NCBI GenBank assembly: GCA_039621445.1 | Contig: CP154956.1 | Location: 93,562,406 to 93,626,405, forward strand | Reading direction: 5' to 3' | Length of the DNA stretch: 64,000 nucleotides | Source of the DNA: Euglena gracilis | Taxonomy: Eukaryota; Euglenida; Euglenophyceae; Euglenales | In this document: piece by piece, positions 36,436 through 50,300 of the stretch | Layout of the letters: each line of letters opens with the position of its first letter | How positions within the stretch are numbered: the stretch's first letter is position 1 | Notes under the pieces: model-generated | The model's input: only the letters and a program-made list of their open reading frames with translations | Told to the model about the DNA's origin: nothing | The model's database searches: none | Position numbers and translations under genes: made by a program

Positions 36436-36715
36436 TAGTGCGCCGCAGCTAAGCTTACCGTGGCGCAAAAAAAAAATTCGCGGCGCACAATCGAATTTTT
36501 GCCGCGGCACACCCACGGCGCACCAGAAACGCTGCCGCGGCGCACCAATGACGTTCCCGCGGCACATGCATTGTGCACGCGGCGCTGCCGCGGCGCACAG
36601 AAAGAAATCTTCCGCGGCGCACAGAAAGAAATCTTCCGCGGCGCACGCGGTCACAAAATTTCCGGTGCCGCGGCGCACGTGGCGACGAAAAAAAATTTTC
36701 CGCGGCGCACTAAAT
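36436..36715. repeat. CCGCGGCGCAC array
   Basis: About twelve copies of CCGCGGCGCAC or near variants spaced 15-40 bp, alternating with A-rich spacers; includes two exact CAGAAAGAAATCTTCCGCGG units. Confidence 0.85.
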
Positions 36716-37179
36716 GGCAGTCTGCCTGAGACCCCAGGGTCTGCTGAAATAAAGTTTGGGTTAGCCCGGCAAAGCCGAACAGGCTTCTTTTTAAGGCCCC
36801 CTCTACCTGCGGCTTAAGAAAACCCCTGGTCTAGAAACATTGGGTGTTGCATGTGGCTGGCTGGTTGCACAGGAAAAAAGACCTCGTTGTTTTGGTTTGG
36901 TGGGGTCTGCCCCCCCCCAAGAAGCCGAAGCCAAAAAAAAGTCAAAAAATGACGCCAAAAATTGCGTGTGGGGGGAACTGTGGGGGGTGTGGGAGGGGGC
37001 ATCTTCTGAGAATTCAATGGTTGGTGTGTGCAAATGCGCACACCGACACAAATTCGCTGAAATACAAGGTACGCCGCCTAAATGTGGTGGGGGGGTTTCT
37101 ATCCTCCTCTTCCTTCTATCCATCTCCTGTCCTATGTTTTTGGCGTCGACCTTTGGCCTTCGGGTCTGGGGGGTTCTGG

Positions 37180-37182
<3 letters not shown>

Positions 37183-37267
<85 letters not shown>
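37183..37267 (+). repeat. (AC)n microsatellite
   Basis: About 85 bp of pure CA/AC. Confidence 0.95.
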
Positions 37268-37269
<2 letters not shown>

Positions 37270-39429
37270 TTTGGTTCACATGCACCAAAACTGCATTTCT
37301 GTGGTAAATATTGCAGCAAGTTTTGAGGGAGGATGCCAAAACATTTCAAAATATCTTTCTACTGTCCTCTGATCGAAAATGTTTGCCACTTGTTCCACAT
37401 TCCTGGCTTGGTCCCAAAATTGCTTCTGAAACGGAGGGGGTGTGGTACCGAGCAGGCTATTGCTCTTGGTTAAGTCCACTGGCCAGCAATTTTGCTAGAT
37501 ATTGGAAAAAATGGACCAGCTAGACCCCCTTCCCCCGTTGGGGGCAGTCTGGGGGTCCCCCTATCTGGAAAAAAAATATTCCTCCGGCGGTGCGCCGAGG
37601 TGGAAATGAGGTTTTTGATGGTTTTTTGGGGGGGGGCTGATTTTGTTCAAAGAAATCCCCAAAATGGCCAAAAATAGGCATTTTTTGGCAACCTTGGGGT
37701 CCAAAAATATTTTGCGAGCTAGTCCTACTAGCGGACCCCCCCCACCCCAGGAGCTAGAATCTCCACTTGCCAATTGCAGTCCAGCCCACCCAAGAGGGGG
37801 GGGGGGGGTACTGCGAACCCTTGAGCAATAGCCTGGTACCAACACCCCCCTGATGATGTTGGCCTCATTAGCCACGTTGGGGGGGGGTAAATGGGACACC
37901 CCACAAGGTAGTGGTGCAACCACAAAACCAAAACAGAATCTGTCCCCATGCGGTCTGCCTTGAAGCAGGGCTGCACAAACCATTGGACCGCTTCACCATT
38001 GCGTACGGCAAGGCCGTTGGTGTCACGCCCCGCTCCACCTCCACCTGTATTACCACAACCTACAGGGCTGCTTCGGAACCCCAGCATTGGTTGGCAATCA
38101 AAACAAATAAAATGCCTGTTGATTCTACTGGGGATGACAACGTGCGGTGTGTGGCACCACGTGCACCATGTGCACATTTTGCACACCGTGCGTCTTTCAA
38201 TGAAATTTGACTGAAAAAAAAATGAAAATTAAATTCGGACATCTTTTTTTGTGTCTTTCACACTGAGTTTTAGATTTCTTCAAAAAAAAATAGGCACTGA
38301 AAGAAATGCAGTGTGCACAGTGTGCATGCTGCCCCATACATAACATTGCTCAGCGACCCCCGGGGGGGGGGGGAGGGGGTCACTTTCCACTCCGAAAAAA
38401 CCAGTCAGTCATTTACCCCCCCCCCAGGGGGGATCGGCCACTCTTCAGGAGGCAATGAAAATTTGCCAAAAAGTCTCAAAAAACCCAAAAAAATTTCCGG
38501 CGCCAGGCCAGTCACTTTTTCATTTTCGGGCCTGCCGCGCCCCCCGGGGGGGGGGGGGGGCTCTTGGCCAAAAAACCAGTCAGTCACTCTGAAAAAAACC
38601 AGTCAGTCACCCCCCCGGGGGTGGGGTAGGACAGGTGTTAAGCAATGGTATGGTCCCATATCCAACCCTGGTCCGATGGCACAAATCCAGCACTGGCCAC
38701 AGCAAGCAGTCCTGCAAACCAACCCACAGCCAACAGCAACCCACACCCAACACCCAGGGTAGCTGAATGGTGACCAGGCCCGTTGCCAGAGTGTCCCATC
38801 GTGCGTCACGGGAGGCAGATTGTATGAAGGTGCTACACGGACCAAAAGCATGTGCTGCTGGGCATCAAATATCTCCTGGAAGACTGTATGATGGGTCTCA
38901 AGCAGTATTCTGGGCCGTGCGGTCGTTTGCTGGCCAACAATGCACCGTGGGGTTTGCAGTTGGAGGAAGGTGTAGACGGCTGCAACTCTTCCTGACAACT
39001 ATTAAAGTGTGCAGCTGGTGGTTTTGGGCCGAAAAGGCTTCAAAAATGGCTGCCGGGATGACAAAAAAAAGTTCAAAAACATGATTTTAGAGTTTTCGGA
39101 GTTGGTTACAGAGAGAATATGAAAATTCTTAAATTTCTAAAAAAATAACCCCCCCCCCAAAATGATAACCCCCACCAAATAACAACCCCCCCCCCTGAGG
39201 ACCGACTTCGGCCGCCCAAATAATAAACCACCCCTCCGGCAGGTGTGAAGGCAAAGGGAAAAAAAAGAGTCAAAAATTAGCAGAACTTTGCAAAAATCAC
39301 AAAAATGGATAAAATTGGTGCAGCAAATATGCCAAAGAAATACCCATTTTTCAACAAAAAAAATGCCCAAAAGTGCCCAAAAAAAGTGAGCATTGGAGCG
39401 AGCCTGTGGAGGGGTTTTTGGCTCAATTT
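37268..39429. other. No gene; dispersed AACCAGTCAGTCAC repeats
   Basis: Short frames only. AAAAACCAGTCAGTCA occurs near 38397, 38573 and 38598 beside C- and G-runs. Confidence 0.5.
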
Positions 39430-41080
39430 TTGACTTCGAAAATTTTGCCCAAATAATAAACCCCCCCTGGACCAGACCTCTGTTTAGTGTGTATCAACGA
39501 TACACACCGATACACAAAAAAATTTTTGCCGATACACATTGATACACAAAAAAGATTTTGCCGATACACACCGATACACAAAATTTTTTTTGCCGATACA
39601 CACCGATACACAATTTTTTTATTGCCGATACACAACGACACACAAAATTTTTACAAAAATGGGGAAAAACACGGGTTGATCTTTTGGCAACTATGTGCAC
39701 ATTGGCAGGCCAACAAAAAATGAGCATAAATCACAATCACACAATCCACTGTTGCCGACTTTTGGCCACTTTTCGCTGCTTTTGGCCAATTTTTGATGCT
39801 TTTGGACTGCTTTTGGCCACTGTTGCCGACTTTTGGTCACTTTTTGCTGCCTTTGCCCATTTTTTCCTGCCTTTTGCTTTCTTTTGGTCATTATTGTTGC
39901 TTTTGCCCACTTTTTGCTGTGTTTTGGCTGCTTTTGGCAAGCTTTTGCTTTTCTTTGATCTCTTTCGACCACTTTTGACCACTTTTCTCTGCTTTTGGCC
40001 ATTTTTACCCACTTCTGGCCACTTTCAGGCCACTTTAAACGTCTTTTTGTTGCTTTTGACATCAAGAGCAGCCAAACGTGACCTAAAATGGCCAAAAAAA
40101 TGGCTAAAAATGGTTAAAATGGCCAAAAGTGGGCAAAAGAGGCCAAAGAAAAGCTGCTTTGGCCACTGTTTTTGCGACTCCAGAAGCTGCACCTGGCGCA
40201 AAATGGTTAAAAATGATCAAAATGGACCAAAAAAGTTACCAAAAGCAGGCAAAAAATAACAAAAAAAAATGCCAAAAAAAAAAGCCAAAAATGGCCAAAA
40301 TGACCCTGCTTTTGGCCAATTTTGGTCACTTTGGCAGCTTTTGTTCACTTTTGGCAATAAACTGGCGCAAAATGCTCAAAAATGGTCAAATTGGACCAAA
40401 AAGAGACCAAAGAAATGGGCAAAATAACAAAAAAAAGTCGAAAATGGCTTTAAATGGTCAAAAATGGCCCAAAATGGCCCAAGAGTAGGACAAAATGGCC
40501 CAAAATTACAAGAAGTGGGCAAAAGTGGCCAAATATGATCAAAATAGGTCAAAATGGGTGAATTACGATGACAAATGGGCCAAAAGGGGACAAAAGCGAC
40601 CTAAAAGGGCCAAAAGTGGCCAAAAGTGACAACATGAGCTAGATGAGCCAGAAAATTCTCAAAATCTGGGATAAAAATGAGCCTAATTCCTCATTCTCAC
40701 CGAAAAATTGACATCGATTAGATAAAAGTTGCGCGGTCGGCTGCGGTCGGCTGCGGTCGGCATAGGGGCTTGGCCGTCACAAAACGGCCCAGAACGGGAG
40801 TTCTTGCAAGAAGGTCTTGAAAACATGGACAAAAATACAACTTTTCGTTAAAAAAATTTGCTGATACACACCGATACACAAAAACTTTTTGCCGATACAC
40901 ACCGATACACAATTTTTTTTTGCCGATACACACCGATACACAAATTTTTTTTGCCGATACATACGATACACAAAAAATATTTTTGCTGATACACACTAAA
41001 CAGAGGTCTGCCCTGGACCCCCCTGGACTTCAATTTCGAGTGTCCAAATAATAAACTGGCGGGGTTTATTATTTGGGTGG
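39430..41080. mobile_element. Fold-back locus 2 with 24-bp terminal inverted repeats
   Basis: Perfect 24-bp inverted repeats at 39473-39496 (CAGACCTCTGTTTAGT...) and 40987-41010, with partial extension outward (CCCCTGGAC, AAATAATAAAC). Inside lie two direct arrays of GCCGATACACACCGATACAC plus a T-run (39497-39650 and 40855-40986). Between them are a T-rich polar arm (about 39745-40065), its A-rich counterpart (about 40065-40640) and GCGGTCGGCT x3 (40731-40760). No transposase frame. Confidence 0.75.
41047..41077. repeat. Hairpin AAATAATAAAC / GTTTATTATTT
   Basis: Inverted arms either side of a short GC-rich loop. Confidence 0.7.
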
Positions 41081-43990
41081 GGTGAACCAAAAATTGGTCT
41101 GAGGAGAAAATCAGGAATGTTTTTTCCAAGCTGAAAATTTCCCAACCGAAGTCTGAAATCACCCTCAAAAACAGCAAAAAAAATGCAATTTTGCCAAAAT
41201 TGAAAAACGCAAAATAAAACGCAAAATAAATTGTGTTTGCATTCCCGCCTCCTGGCACCTCTAACCCTGGGCCGAAATCGGACAACTGCCCCAAAAAAAT
41301 GAATGTCTTGCAAAACACAATTTTGAAGAAAAAAAATGAGCATCTGACAACCCCCCAACAACGTCCAAAGCACCCCAAAAACACCATTCTTGGCCATTTT
41401 TTTTGAATTTTTTTTGAATACGGTTTCCAAAAATGCGCGTTGCGCCGAAAATTTTTGGGCTGTACTGAGTAAAAAACAGGGCTAGCAGCACCCCTCCATG
41501 GGGGGTGCTCCTGCGGCTGGGCTGGGCCAAAATCGAGCCAAAATGCAGCAGCCCCCCCCGGTCTGCAAAAAAAACTTAAACAGATGTATGATTGTAAGCA
41601 ATGGGATCCCCCCCACCCCTGCCAGGGGAGTCCCAACCCACCCCCCCCCCCGCCTGGGAGGGGGTGGAGTCGGACATACCTTAAATAATGAATGGCCTGG
41701 ACCACACTTCAGCCCAGGACGAGGGGGGGGGGTCACCTTCCCACCTAAACCCTGTACACCCTCCTTGTAATCGAACCCTGGGAGGGGGGAGGGGGGTCAG
41801 TTATTATCATCATCATCAACAACAAAAATAAATACAAAATCAGTCAAAATGGACAGAATTAAGAATCAAAGAACTTTGGCCATTTTTGACACCGGGTGGT
41901 CCACTGTCCCAGATGGGTCAGTCACCTGGGGGGGGGGGGCACACACCAAACAATGGATCCCGCCAGGCCCCAAACAGGCATTGTTCTTTTAAGGAGCCTT
42001 GAAAAAACCTTAAAATGCCTTAAAAATTCAGACTAGAAGGATTTTCCGAGCAAAAATGGAATCACAAAATTTCGGCAAAAACAAGCCAACTCTGGGAATC
42101 AAAAATGCCAATTATGGTTATTGGGCAGGGGTCCATGTTTCCAGCCCAGCACTTTGCTTTGACCAGGCATCAGGGTTCGATACACACACCTGAACCCTGC
42201 TTGTAATGTCCCCACTTGTCAAACCATGCGGCAGTTCCCTTCTGGGTCCGGTCTGCATCAGTTGGAACACTGCCAGGCTACGAATGATTTGAGAAGTCCA
42301 ACCCGAGGAGAGCCCCAGCGCCCGGGAGGCACAACCCGCAGGCCACAGCTTAGGGAGAGGCGCACGGGCCACGCTGTCTATTCGGCGGCAGGGCCGGGGG
42401 AGGGGGGGTGGGGGTGGGCAGGGATGTATGGGAAGCCTTGAGGGGCAAATTCGAAATTGAAGGGGGCGGGGGAAAAAACTTCGGGTCTGGGGACCGGCAA
42501 AGGCCCGGACGCCAGGCCAAAATCGGCCGAAAATCCCTGATTTTTGTTAAAAATGAATGCCAAAAATGCTCAAATTTTTTTTAATTTTTTTGAACACTTT
42601 TCCTTGGCAGGTTCCAAAAACAGCGAAAATTTTCTCCCGTCGCTGAGCACCGGAAAATGAGCTAAAAAAAATGCCCCTTCCCTCGCTTTCAAACACATTG
42701 CACATTTTTTGATGTTTAAGTGTTTTCCACATGGGGGGGGTCCGGACCCCCTCAGCCTCAAAACCGAAGGGCTCCCCATCCATCCCTGGGGATGGGGAAG
42801 CATTTTGGAACCAAACAGTCTGTCTCCCTGCTGGTTCTGAGGACTCCAAAAAAACCCCCCGGGTGGACTTTGGGTCCACCCGGGGGACTTTGCTGAAAAT
42901 TGGCGACTTTTTGCCTTTTGTTGAAAACTTCCCACAGGATAAATAAATCCAAAAAAACAGGACTTTTCACAGTGATTGCAAAAAAAATTGTTTCAAAAAT
43001 ATCAATTGCAACCGATGAAAATGGGCACAAATCAAAAAAACATGGCGAAAACCACCCATTTTTTTGGGATCATTTTCGCAGTTTCAAGGGGGTGTATTTT
43101 GGGGGATTTCTTCCCTAAAATCTCAAGCTGAGGCCTTATTTTGGGATCCTTCTGAATTCTTTGCTGAAAATTGGCAGGACCCAGGCATGATTTTGTTTAG
43201 GCGCCGTTAAAAAACCTCAAAGAACCTCAAAATTTTCTCCAACAGAGCAAAAATAAAGTTGAAAACCCTTGGCAAAAACACACCAACTCTGAGGGAAAAA
43301 ATGATTTCTGGCATCGCCAGAACATTGTCGACCCCCCCAAGGCGCTGGGCTGGGCCAGGTCAGGCTGGGAGGACCAACCTTTGGGGGCAAACTTTGCATT
43401 CTGAGAATTTTGGCGGGCCATATGCAAAAATTGGCCAAAAAAACCTTAAAAGGGGGGGACACCTCCTCCAGGATTTGTTTTCATTCTGCAACATTGGTGC
43501 ATGTTTTGAACCGTCATCCGCAGTTTTTCAAAAAAAACCAAAAAACAAAATTCTTGTGATTCTGGGAACATGATGATTCAAAAATGTGGAGGTCGACATA
43601 AAAAGACACTAAAAATGCGAAGCAAAAAAGACTAAAATACGACAAAAAGGTTGGCAGGTTGGAAATTTTTGGTTCAATTGAAATCATTTCCCAGCACAAC
43701 TCAAAAAATACACAAAATAATTTAATGTACTTCTTGTTGGGGGGTCACTTTGGACTTTTGTGGGTCAATTCTGTTCTCAGCTTCGCTCCACCCCCCCCCC
43801 CAAATAGAACAAAACCACTCTCTAACAGCCTGACCACCCCTGGTGGGGAACCATAAAAAAACACTGCCAACCCTGACAAAAGAGTCACCAGATGACGCAC
43901 GCGCAACCAGAGCGATGAAGACGCAGGCTCCTCAGCGTCACGCAAATGCTCATTGGATGACTGATAATAATGGAGAAACCCAGGCTGCTA
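41081..43990. other. No gene; one diverged repeat and one strong hairpin
   Basis: Sequence around 42590-42790 (TTGGCAGGTTCCAAAAA...GTGTTTTCCACATG) is related to 52900-53020. A 13-bp stem (CCCCCGGGTGGAC / GTCCACCCGGGGG) lies at 42856-42886. Otherwise only short frames. Confidence 0.5.
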
Positions 43991-44019
43991 TTTAACAACC
44001 CCGGCGGTGCCTTGTGCTA

Positions 44020-44160
44020 TGGGGTGCCTGCCCAAACAGGCACACCCCGGGGGGTTGGGTCCCAGTGACTGCCGACCAAGCCATTTTCCCTTGAAAATGG
44101 CCATTTTCGGCCCCTGGAAACTTCAGCACCGGTGTGCTACAGCACTTCCCATCCCCCAAA
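44020..44160 (+). repeat. GAAAATGGCCATTTTC family, copy 2
   Basis: GGTGCCTGCC...CAGGCAC palindrome, then GACTGCCGACC, CTTGAAAATGGCCATTTTCG and a GTGTGCTACAGCAC end. Confidence 0.7.
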
Positions 44161-44263
44161 CCTGACCCCACCTCTGGGGGGCTGACCCCTGCCTGCCATA
44201 GCACCCCCCTTCCAGGGCAGGGGGAGGGGGTACAGCCCCCATTTCGGGGTCAATTTGCAATAC

Positions 44264-44460
44264 CAAAAACCCCTTGTGTGTGCAAGACAAAGATGGCCGA
44301 AACGCACACCCTAACGAACTTAGTCGGTCTTCGGCCTCCTTCCGGGGGTGGGGGCTGCCGCCCCCCCCCCACCCCCCCCCACAAAAACAAAATCCCCTTG
44401 TGTGTGCAAGACAAGAATGGCCGAAACACACTCCCTAATGAACTTAGTCAGCCTTCGGTT
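44264..44460 (+). repeat. Direct repeat of 73 bp
   Basis: 44264-44336 and 44388-44460 share CCCCTTGTGTGTGCAAGACA, ATGGCCGAAAC and GAACTTAGTC, differing at a few positions. Confidence 0.85.
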
Positions 44461-45180
44461 TATGGTTTCGCAAAACAGGCACAAAAAGAAGGTATTGCCC
44501 AAATTTTTTTTTTTTTTTTATCCCCCTGAATGGGGGTTTTCGAAGGCATTTGGGTGGGTTCCTTCTCGCTCGGGGCCCTGGCAGGACCCCCCCCCCCCCA
44601 GGGGTGGGGGATCCAGAGGGGGGGGGGGTCCATCCAGTTGGGAGCTCGACCCAGCAGGTGCCCCCAAAATATGCCCGGAAAAACCTAACTCCAGCTGGGT
44701 TGGCATTTCAGCCAAAATTTGGGGGTGAAGACCCAAAAACCATCAAAAAATGCCATGTTTCATTTTTTTTTGCCTTTCTTTCCAAAATTTTTGGCTCTTG
44801 GAACCAAATTGTTTTTGGTCCAGCACGGCTTCAGCAGACCCCCCCCCCAGGGGGGGGAGGGGGAGGGGTCCGCAGCCCAGTTGCTGGTTGGCTGGAGACC
44901 AGGGTTGTTTGGGAATCTCGGATTGGGGGGGGGTGAGGGGGACCCCCCCTTCCTACCCCAGTTTTTGGTCGCCCAAAATTTCGGCCTTTTTTTGGGCCAA
45001 AAGATCAAATTTTTCTGAAATTTCTCAAAAAAGCTGGGGAATCAAAAGAAATGTCCGAATAATTAATTTGAAGCCCTTAAAATGCCCTATCTAACAGTAT
45101 TTTGATTTCCCGCCCGAATTACGAACATTTTTCGGCCAATTGTGGCCATTTTGCCAAAATTTCATGTTGAGCCTCAAGAC

Positions 45181-45268
45181 GGTCCTAAAATACACACCTG
45201 GCGTGAAGCGCCGGAAGATTTTCGGTCCTAAATACACACCCGGCGCAAAGCGCCGGAAGATTTTTTTT
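45181..45268 (+). repeat. Direct tandem repeat of 43-45 bp
   Basis: GGTCCTAAAATACACACCTG...GCGCCGGAAGATTTT occurs twice in a row. Each has a GGCG..GCGCC palindrome. Confidence 0.8.
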
Positions 45269-45499
45269 GCTCCCCGCAGAGGAGGGGGGGGTGGGGGACC
45301 CCCTTCTGAAACAAGGGGGGGGACCCCCCATCCACCTACCTCGGAGCTTCCCATACAACCCTGGGCCCCACCCAACCCCCCAATGGTTGGAGTTGGGGTC
45401 TTCTCAGTTAAACATAGCCTGGCCCGGGGGAAACGTAAAGGGGCCTTTGAAACAGATGTGACGGCGAGGCGAGAAACCAAACAAATGGGTTGCATGTTC

Positions 45500-47070
45500 T
45501 CACAGTGTTAGGGTCGGTCCGGAAAACCAAAACCACAATTTTGAATCTATGTCCAGTTCTGCCCGAAATTCACATTGTGCGGTTGTGGGTTGGCACTTCG
45601 GGGGCCGTGCTTCGCTGAGCACGTGCGCGCTCTGAGTCCGCCGGTCACCACCGGTCACCTGCGCCGCTTCTTTCAGCCAGGAACAGGGACCATGCTTGTG
45701 CTTACCAACCGGGGGGGGGGGAGGGGGGGGCAGGTGGCGTGCTTATAGGGTGCCTGCCCCTGCAGGCAACACCCCCCCCCGGGGGGGGGATAGCGGGTCC
45801 GGGACGGACCCAGAAAATTTTCATGAAAATGGCAAACCCTGAGGCTGAGCCTGTAACAGACCCTGGCAGCTTCAAGTGTCCAGTCGGACGGCCAGGGAGC
45901 TGGGATGGGTGAAAGAAGCAGACCCCTCGGGCCGTCTAAGGGCATTTTCCCCAAAAAATTTCGGCGGTTTGCGCCGAAACCCTGGCCTCTGGCCCGGTAT
46001 CCCCCCCAGGGGATGTGGCCAACCCCCCCGGAGTGGAAAGGAAGCCTGGAAAGGAGAGGGGTTTGGGATTGTGCTACCGGATCCGAGTATCGTTTCCCAG
46101 AACACAGCATGCGGATGGGCACGGCAATCCCAGGAAATTTTCAGGGAATTTTCCGCTGTTTGTCCTGAAATTGTGAAATTGGTCCAATTTTACCAAAAAT
46201 GTCTTCTTTGAGGTCATTTTGGCCAATTTGGGGGGCCAAAAAATCCATTCCAAAATAAATGCAAATTTTCATTAAGATTGATTCATTGAACTTTTTTTTG
46301 AATATATGCCTCAGACGGTCAGATTCTGGGCTAATGTAGGACACGGCCTGCCGAGGTCCTTGGCATGCAAATTTGGTGCCTGGGGGGGGGGGCTTGGCCC
46401 AGGCTGGGTTTCCAAAACCCCACAGGGAGGGGACGGTCCCCAAAAATTAAAAAATTAAAAAAACACCTTTGAAATGAGGGCGGAGGCCAGAGGCCAAGTT
46501 TGCATGTGAGGAAGAGGGGGGGGTACCACACCCGTCCTGTTCCTTTTCCAAGCGGATAGAGCCCAATTCCTGTGTCGGCTGCGCTGCCCAGCTTCACATG
46601 GCAGGCAAGGCAGACCCTTGACTTACGTAGACAAAGGCCCCCGGAGGCCCCACCAAGCAGGCCAACAAAAATGGTGGCGAGCCGGCGGCCCTCTGGCTCG
46701 CAGATATTTAGTGCGGCGTGCGAAGCTCTTTGTCCCAAGCGTGGCTATCGGACTTCGTTTGGACACCCCCCCACCAGGATGGCTCACCCCCACCACCCAT
46801 AGGCCATACAGCCCTGACCATGGGGTGTTTGCCTGTCGTGCGGGTAAAATTCAGGAATCAATTCAACCCACTATCAGCGAACCCAAATTTGCGTTATTGT
46901 TCATTTTTTGGGTTCAAAGGCAAGCATTTTGTTCCCTCGTTGGAAAAAGCGTTTGTTGGCCGTTTGGTCCAAATTTAAGCAACCCTCAGCAGGGCAGAAT
47001 GGGAAGGCCTGGTGCTGTGGTGGGGGGGGGGGGTCGACCCCCCCCACCACCACAGCATTTCACCAAAAAA
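45500..47070. other. No gene seen
   Basis: Short frames; includes a CnGn palindrome at about 45771-45789 and a GTGCCTGCC..GCAGGCAAC variant near 45752. Confidence 0.4.
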
Positions 47071-47077
47071 ATTCAGC

Positions 47078-47390
47078 AAAATGGGGATGTTGGCCGGGGA
47101 AATTTTTGATTTTTTTTGAAAAATGAACCCAAAATACATGATTTTTGATGGAAAACCACATTTTTTTCACACAAATTTCAGGTATTAAAATTGGTAGCTT
47201 TGGGGGGGGGGGGTGAAAAAAACGAAGGTCAAAAAAACGGGCCAAATTTTGGCACAGTCAAATTTTCCTGACATTTTTTCTCTTTGTAATTTTTTTTTGA
47301 TTTTCAATGGCATTTTTTTGTTTCGGAAACCTCTCAAAATCAAAATTTGAGAAAATGTTGAAATTTGGGAAGGTGTGAAGAATGGGGGTT
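47078..47390 (+). repeat. AT-rich interspersed repeat, copy 1 of 3
   Basis: Shares AAAATGAACCCAAAATAC, GGCACAGTCAAATTTT, TTTTCAATGGCATTTTTTTG and CCTCTCAAAATCAAAATTTG with copies at 60232-60565 and 60636-60960, in the same order and orientation. Confidence 0.8.
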
Positions 47391-47399
47391 TGGGAGTTT

Positions 47400-50300
47400 T
47401 TGGGGGGACCTCCTATATGGGTCCCAAAATGGGTCCAACGCTCGGCGCCAAAGGTGCCAGAAAAAAATTTTGGGGTCCAAAAATTGGTGCTCCCGGAAAC
47501 ACCATGCAGGGGTGGGGGGGATGGTTGACCCCCCCCACCCACCACCCTGGCTGTTTGGCCGATTCCCGTTCTGCCCTGACCCTCAGGTAGATCGGCCGAA
47601 ACCCAAATTTAGGCAACGGGTTTGTTGTTCATTTGGGGGGGGTCATCAAATGAGAGTGGGGGGGGGGGGGGCAAGTTCACCTTCCGAGGCAAAAACTCCA
47701 TTGCCATCCAGTCGCCCTTCAGGGTGGTGGTTTGAATTGGAGGGCAGGGGATTCAATTTGCTCAGAGTAGGGGATGGGCTGGAAAAAAGCTGGTGGCTGG
47801 AAAAAGGCTGGCGGCTGGTTGACACTCTGGGGAGGAGGCAGCTGAAAACGGGGAGTTAAAAACCTGCTTGAGAAACAAATTGCAAAACTGTGGCCCTCCA
47901 GCGAAAGAAGAGCAAGGATGAGGGCAGGTGACACGCCGTCCCACAGCCGCAGCATGAACGCAATTCATGCCATTCAGTGTGAATTGTGACGATGAGGCAG
48001 CTTTCCAGTGGTTGAGAGGGCCACCGGACGATGGTACGAGGGCGATTGGTTTGGTCAGCGCCAAAAGCCGGGAAACCTTTAGTTTGAGGGGGGAAGCAGC
48101 AAGCAGTTTGGTACGTTTGGCAGGTTAAATAACGGGCGACAGCCAGGCGACCGTTTTTTTGCTGCACACATCCAGTACATCTGCATCCAACCACCCCCCT
48201 CAGTTCATTGTCTTGTCTTGGGCAGGCGGGGGGTTGATGAGTCCTCAGTGGTTGGACCCTCTCTTCTTTAGCACTGGGATGCCCTTCAGTTCAGTGCTGA
48301 AATTCTTCAAAGGTTCAAATTCAGTCTCATTTTTGCAAATTTCAAGCTGTTCTGGAGGCTTACAATTGTGAATTGATTGCCGATGCAGTTTTGGGGGCAT
48401 TTTTCCCTTCGCCATTAAGAAATGAAAACATGCCCTAACCTGTGCCCCTTGTGCCCCTTGTACCAGGTGGCCCCTTGTACCAGGTGGTCCATGCACTCCT
48501 GGGATCACAATGGTGACGCCATCCAAAGGAACCTGTGGGGGAGGGGAGGCAAAATTACGTGAAAAAAACCCAAAAATTCTGTGACAGTGTGCCATTGATT
48601 GTTAACAAAAAGGCATCGTTTGATCGGGACGGGATCTGGTTCTCAGGCGTCCGGCCAACGGTCACCGGGGCGCCGGAGGCCACTGCGCTCAATAATGAAG
48701 CGGCCCGGCACCCTGCTTGGGGCTTCCTCGTTTCCTGCAGCCGTGGGCTTCTGGGATGAGCGGGATGGCCACCAGCCTCCCTATCCGGTATATGGGATAG
48801 TTGGGGCCGGGCTTCTTCTGGCCACCCAGGCTGCCTGTGAGCACACCTCACTCCAAAACAACTCTGGGCAGAGTTTTTTCTTTCTCCCCCCCTTTTCTGC
48901 GGCACGTGAAGCCTTCACAGCGCTCTAACTGAAAGTGTCGGGCCACAGGTTTTTTCGGTTCAGCCACAGGGGATAAAGTCCATGGAGGGAAACCAGGCGG
49001 ACCCCCCCACCCCATCCTGTCATTCACCTTTCTTCAAAAAAATTGGAAAACTTTGGGGAAGAACCCTGATTCCAAAATATGGAAATTCTTGGCAGAAAAA
49101 AAAAACGGGAATGACAAAAATTGGACAAAAAAGTGGACCTTGAAAAAAGATTGCCAGAATGTGGATACTTATCAAAATATGAGGGATTTAACGCACAAAG
49201 CATACGTCCGATTGATGTAACGAGACCATACAATTTTTTACCGATTCCCGGGGGGGTCGCTTCCGCTCTTCCAAACCCCACTTTTTTATTTTTTTTTAAA
49301 AAAAAGCAGGCAGTCCACCCCCCACCCCCCGGAGGTGTCCACAAGGCGTCTGGAACAGGGGAAGTTTTTTTAAGACCGGGGGGGGGGGACACCCACCCAC
49401 CCCACCTGGGTGGGGCCCCCCCCGGGGGGGGGGGGGTCCTGGGGGACCCACCCACTTTTGCCCGAAAATGGCCAAAAATGCCAAAAATAGCACCTTTTCC
49501 AAAATTTTCGGCGCCGAAAAACATACAGCCACCAGCCCCCACCCCACCCCCCCACCCCATAGGGGGGGGAGGGAGGTCCAACAGACCCACCCCCCCTATC
49601 CTACCCCCCCCCCCCCCCCCCCCGGGGGGGAGAGGAGGTACAAGACTAAAAAAAACCCGTGGTCTGGAATCCAAAGGAAAATTAACCACAAACGTGCAAA
49701 AGAACATAGCCAACAACCAAAAACTCCGGCAACTTTGGCACTGGATCATTTTGGAGGTTTTTTGTTGACCCCCCCACAGGGGGGGGGGGGCAGTCACCCA
49801 CATTGTATGCTCCCAAATAACCTGGCAGGGGCAGTACCCAAACATCCAAAAAAAAAGGGGCAACACAAAGAATATGGTTCCTGTACCCCAGAAGCCCCGT
49901 TTTTGGGGGGGCACAGTGTCGCTGGAAATAAGCCCTGCCGAAAACCTGGCAGGGAGGGTAAAAAAAGATGGCTTCATAATCTGTTATCCAGCCAAAATGC
50001 ACGCGGAAGAGTCGATCCAATTTTATGGAAGTTTGTGTGCACATGTGGCAGGATACAGAAACAGCTGGTGGGAAGGGTCCACCACTTCCCCCCCCCCCAA
50101 CGCACGAGGTGGGGCCGTGGGGGGGGGATGAACCCCAGTCATCATCCATATTTCCATATTTCACCACGCAAGATTTGATGTGTTTGACGATATTTGATAA
50201 AAATACATCAAGAATTATGGGTTTCCTGAATCGTTTCAAATTTTGTACAAACCAAATTCTGCCCTCCACTGATTTGCACCCACAAGCGGGGATTCACATC

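Noticed and set aside
39558-40259. 233-codon frame rich in Phe/Leu/Trp
   Set aside because: It follows the TTTTGGCCAC repeats, and the reverse arm gives Lys/Gln/Trp-rich frames in the same way.
42160-42200. GGTTCGATAC as a tRNA/SINE B box
   Set aside because: No matching A box at the right distance and no tRNA fold.
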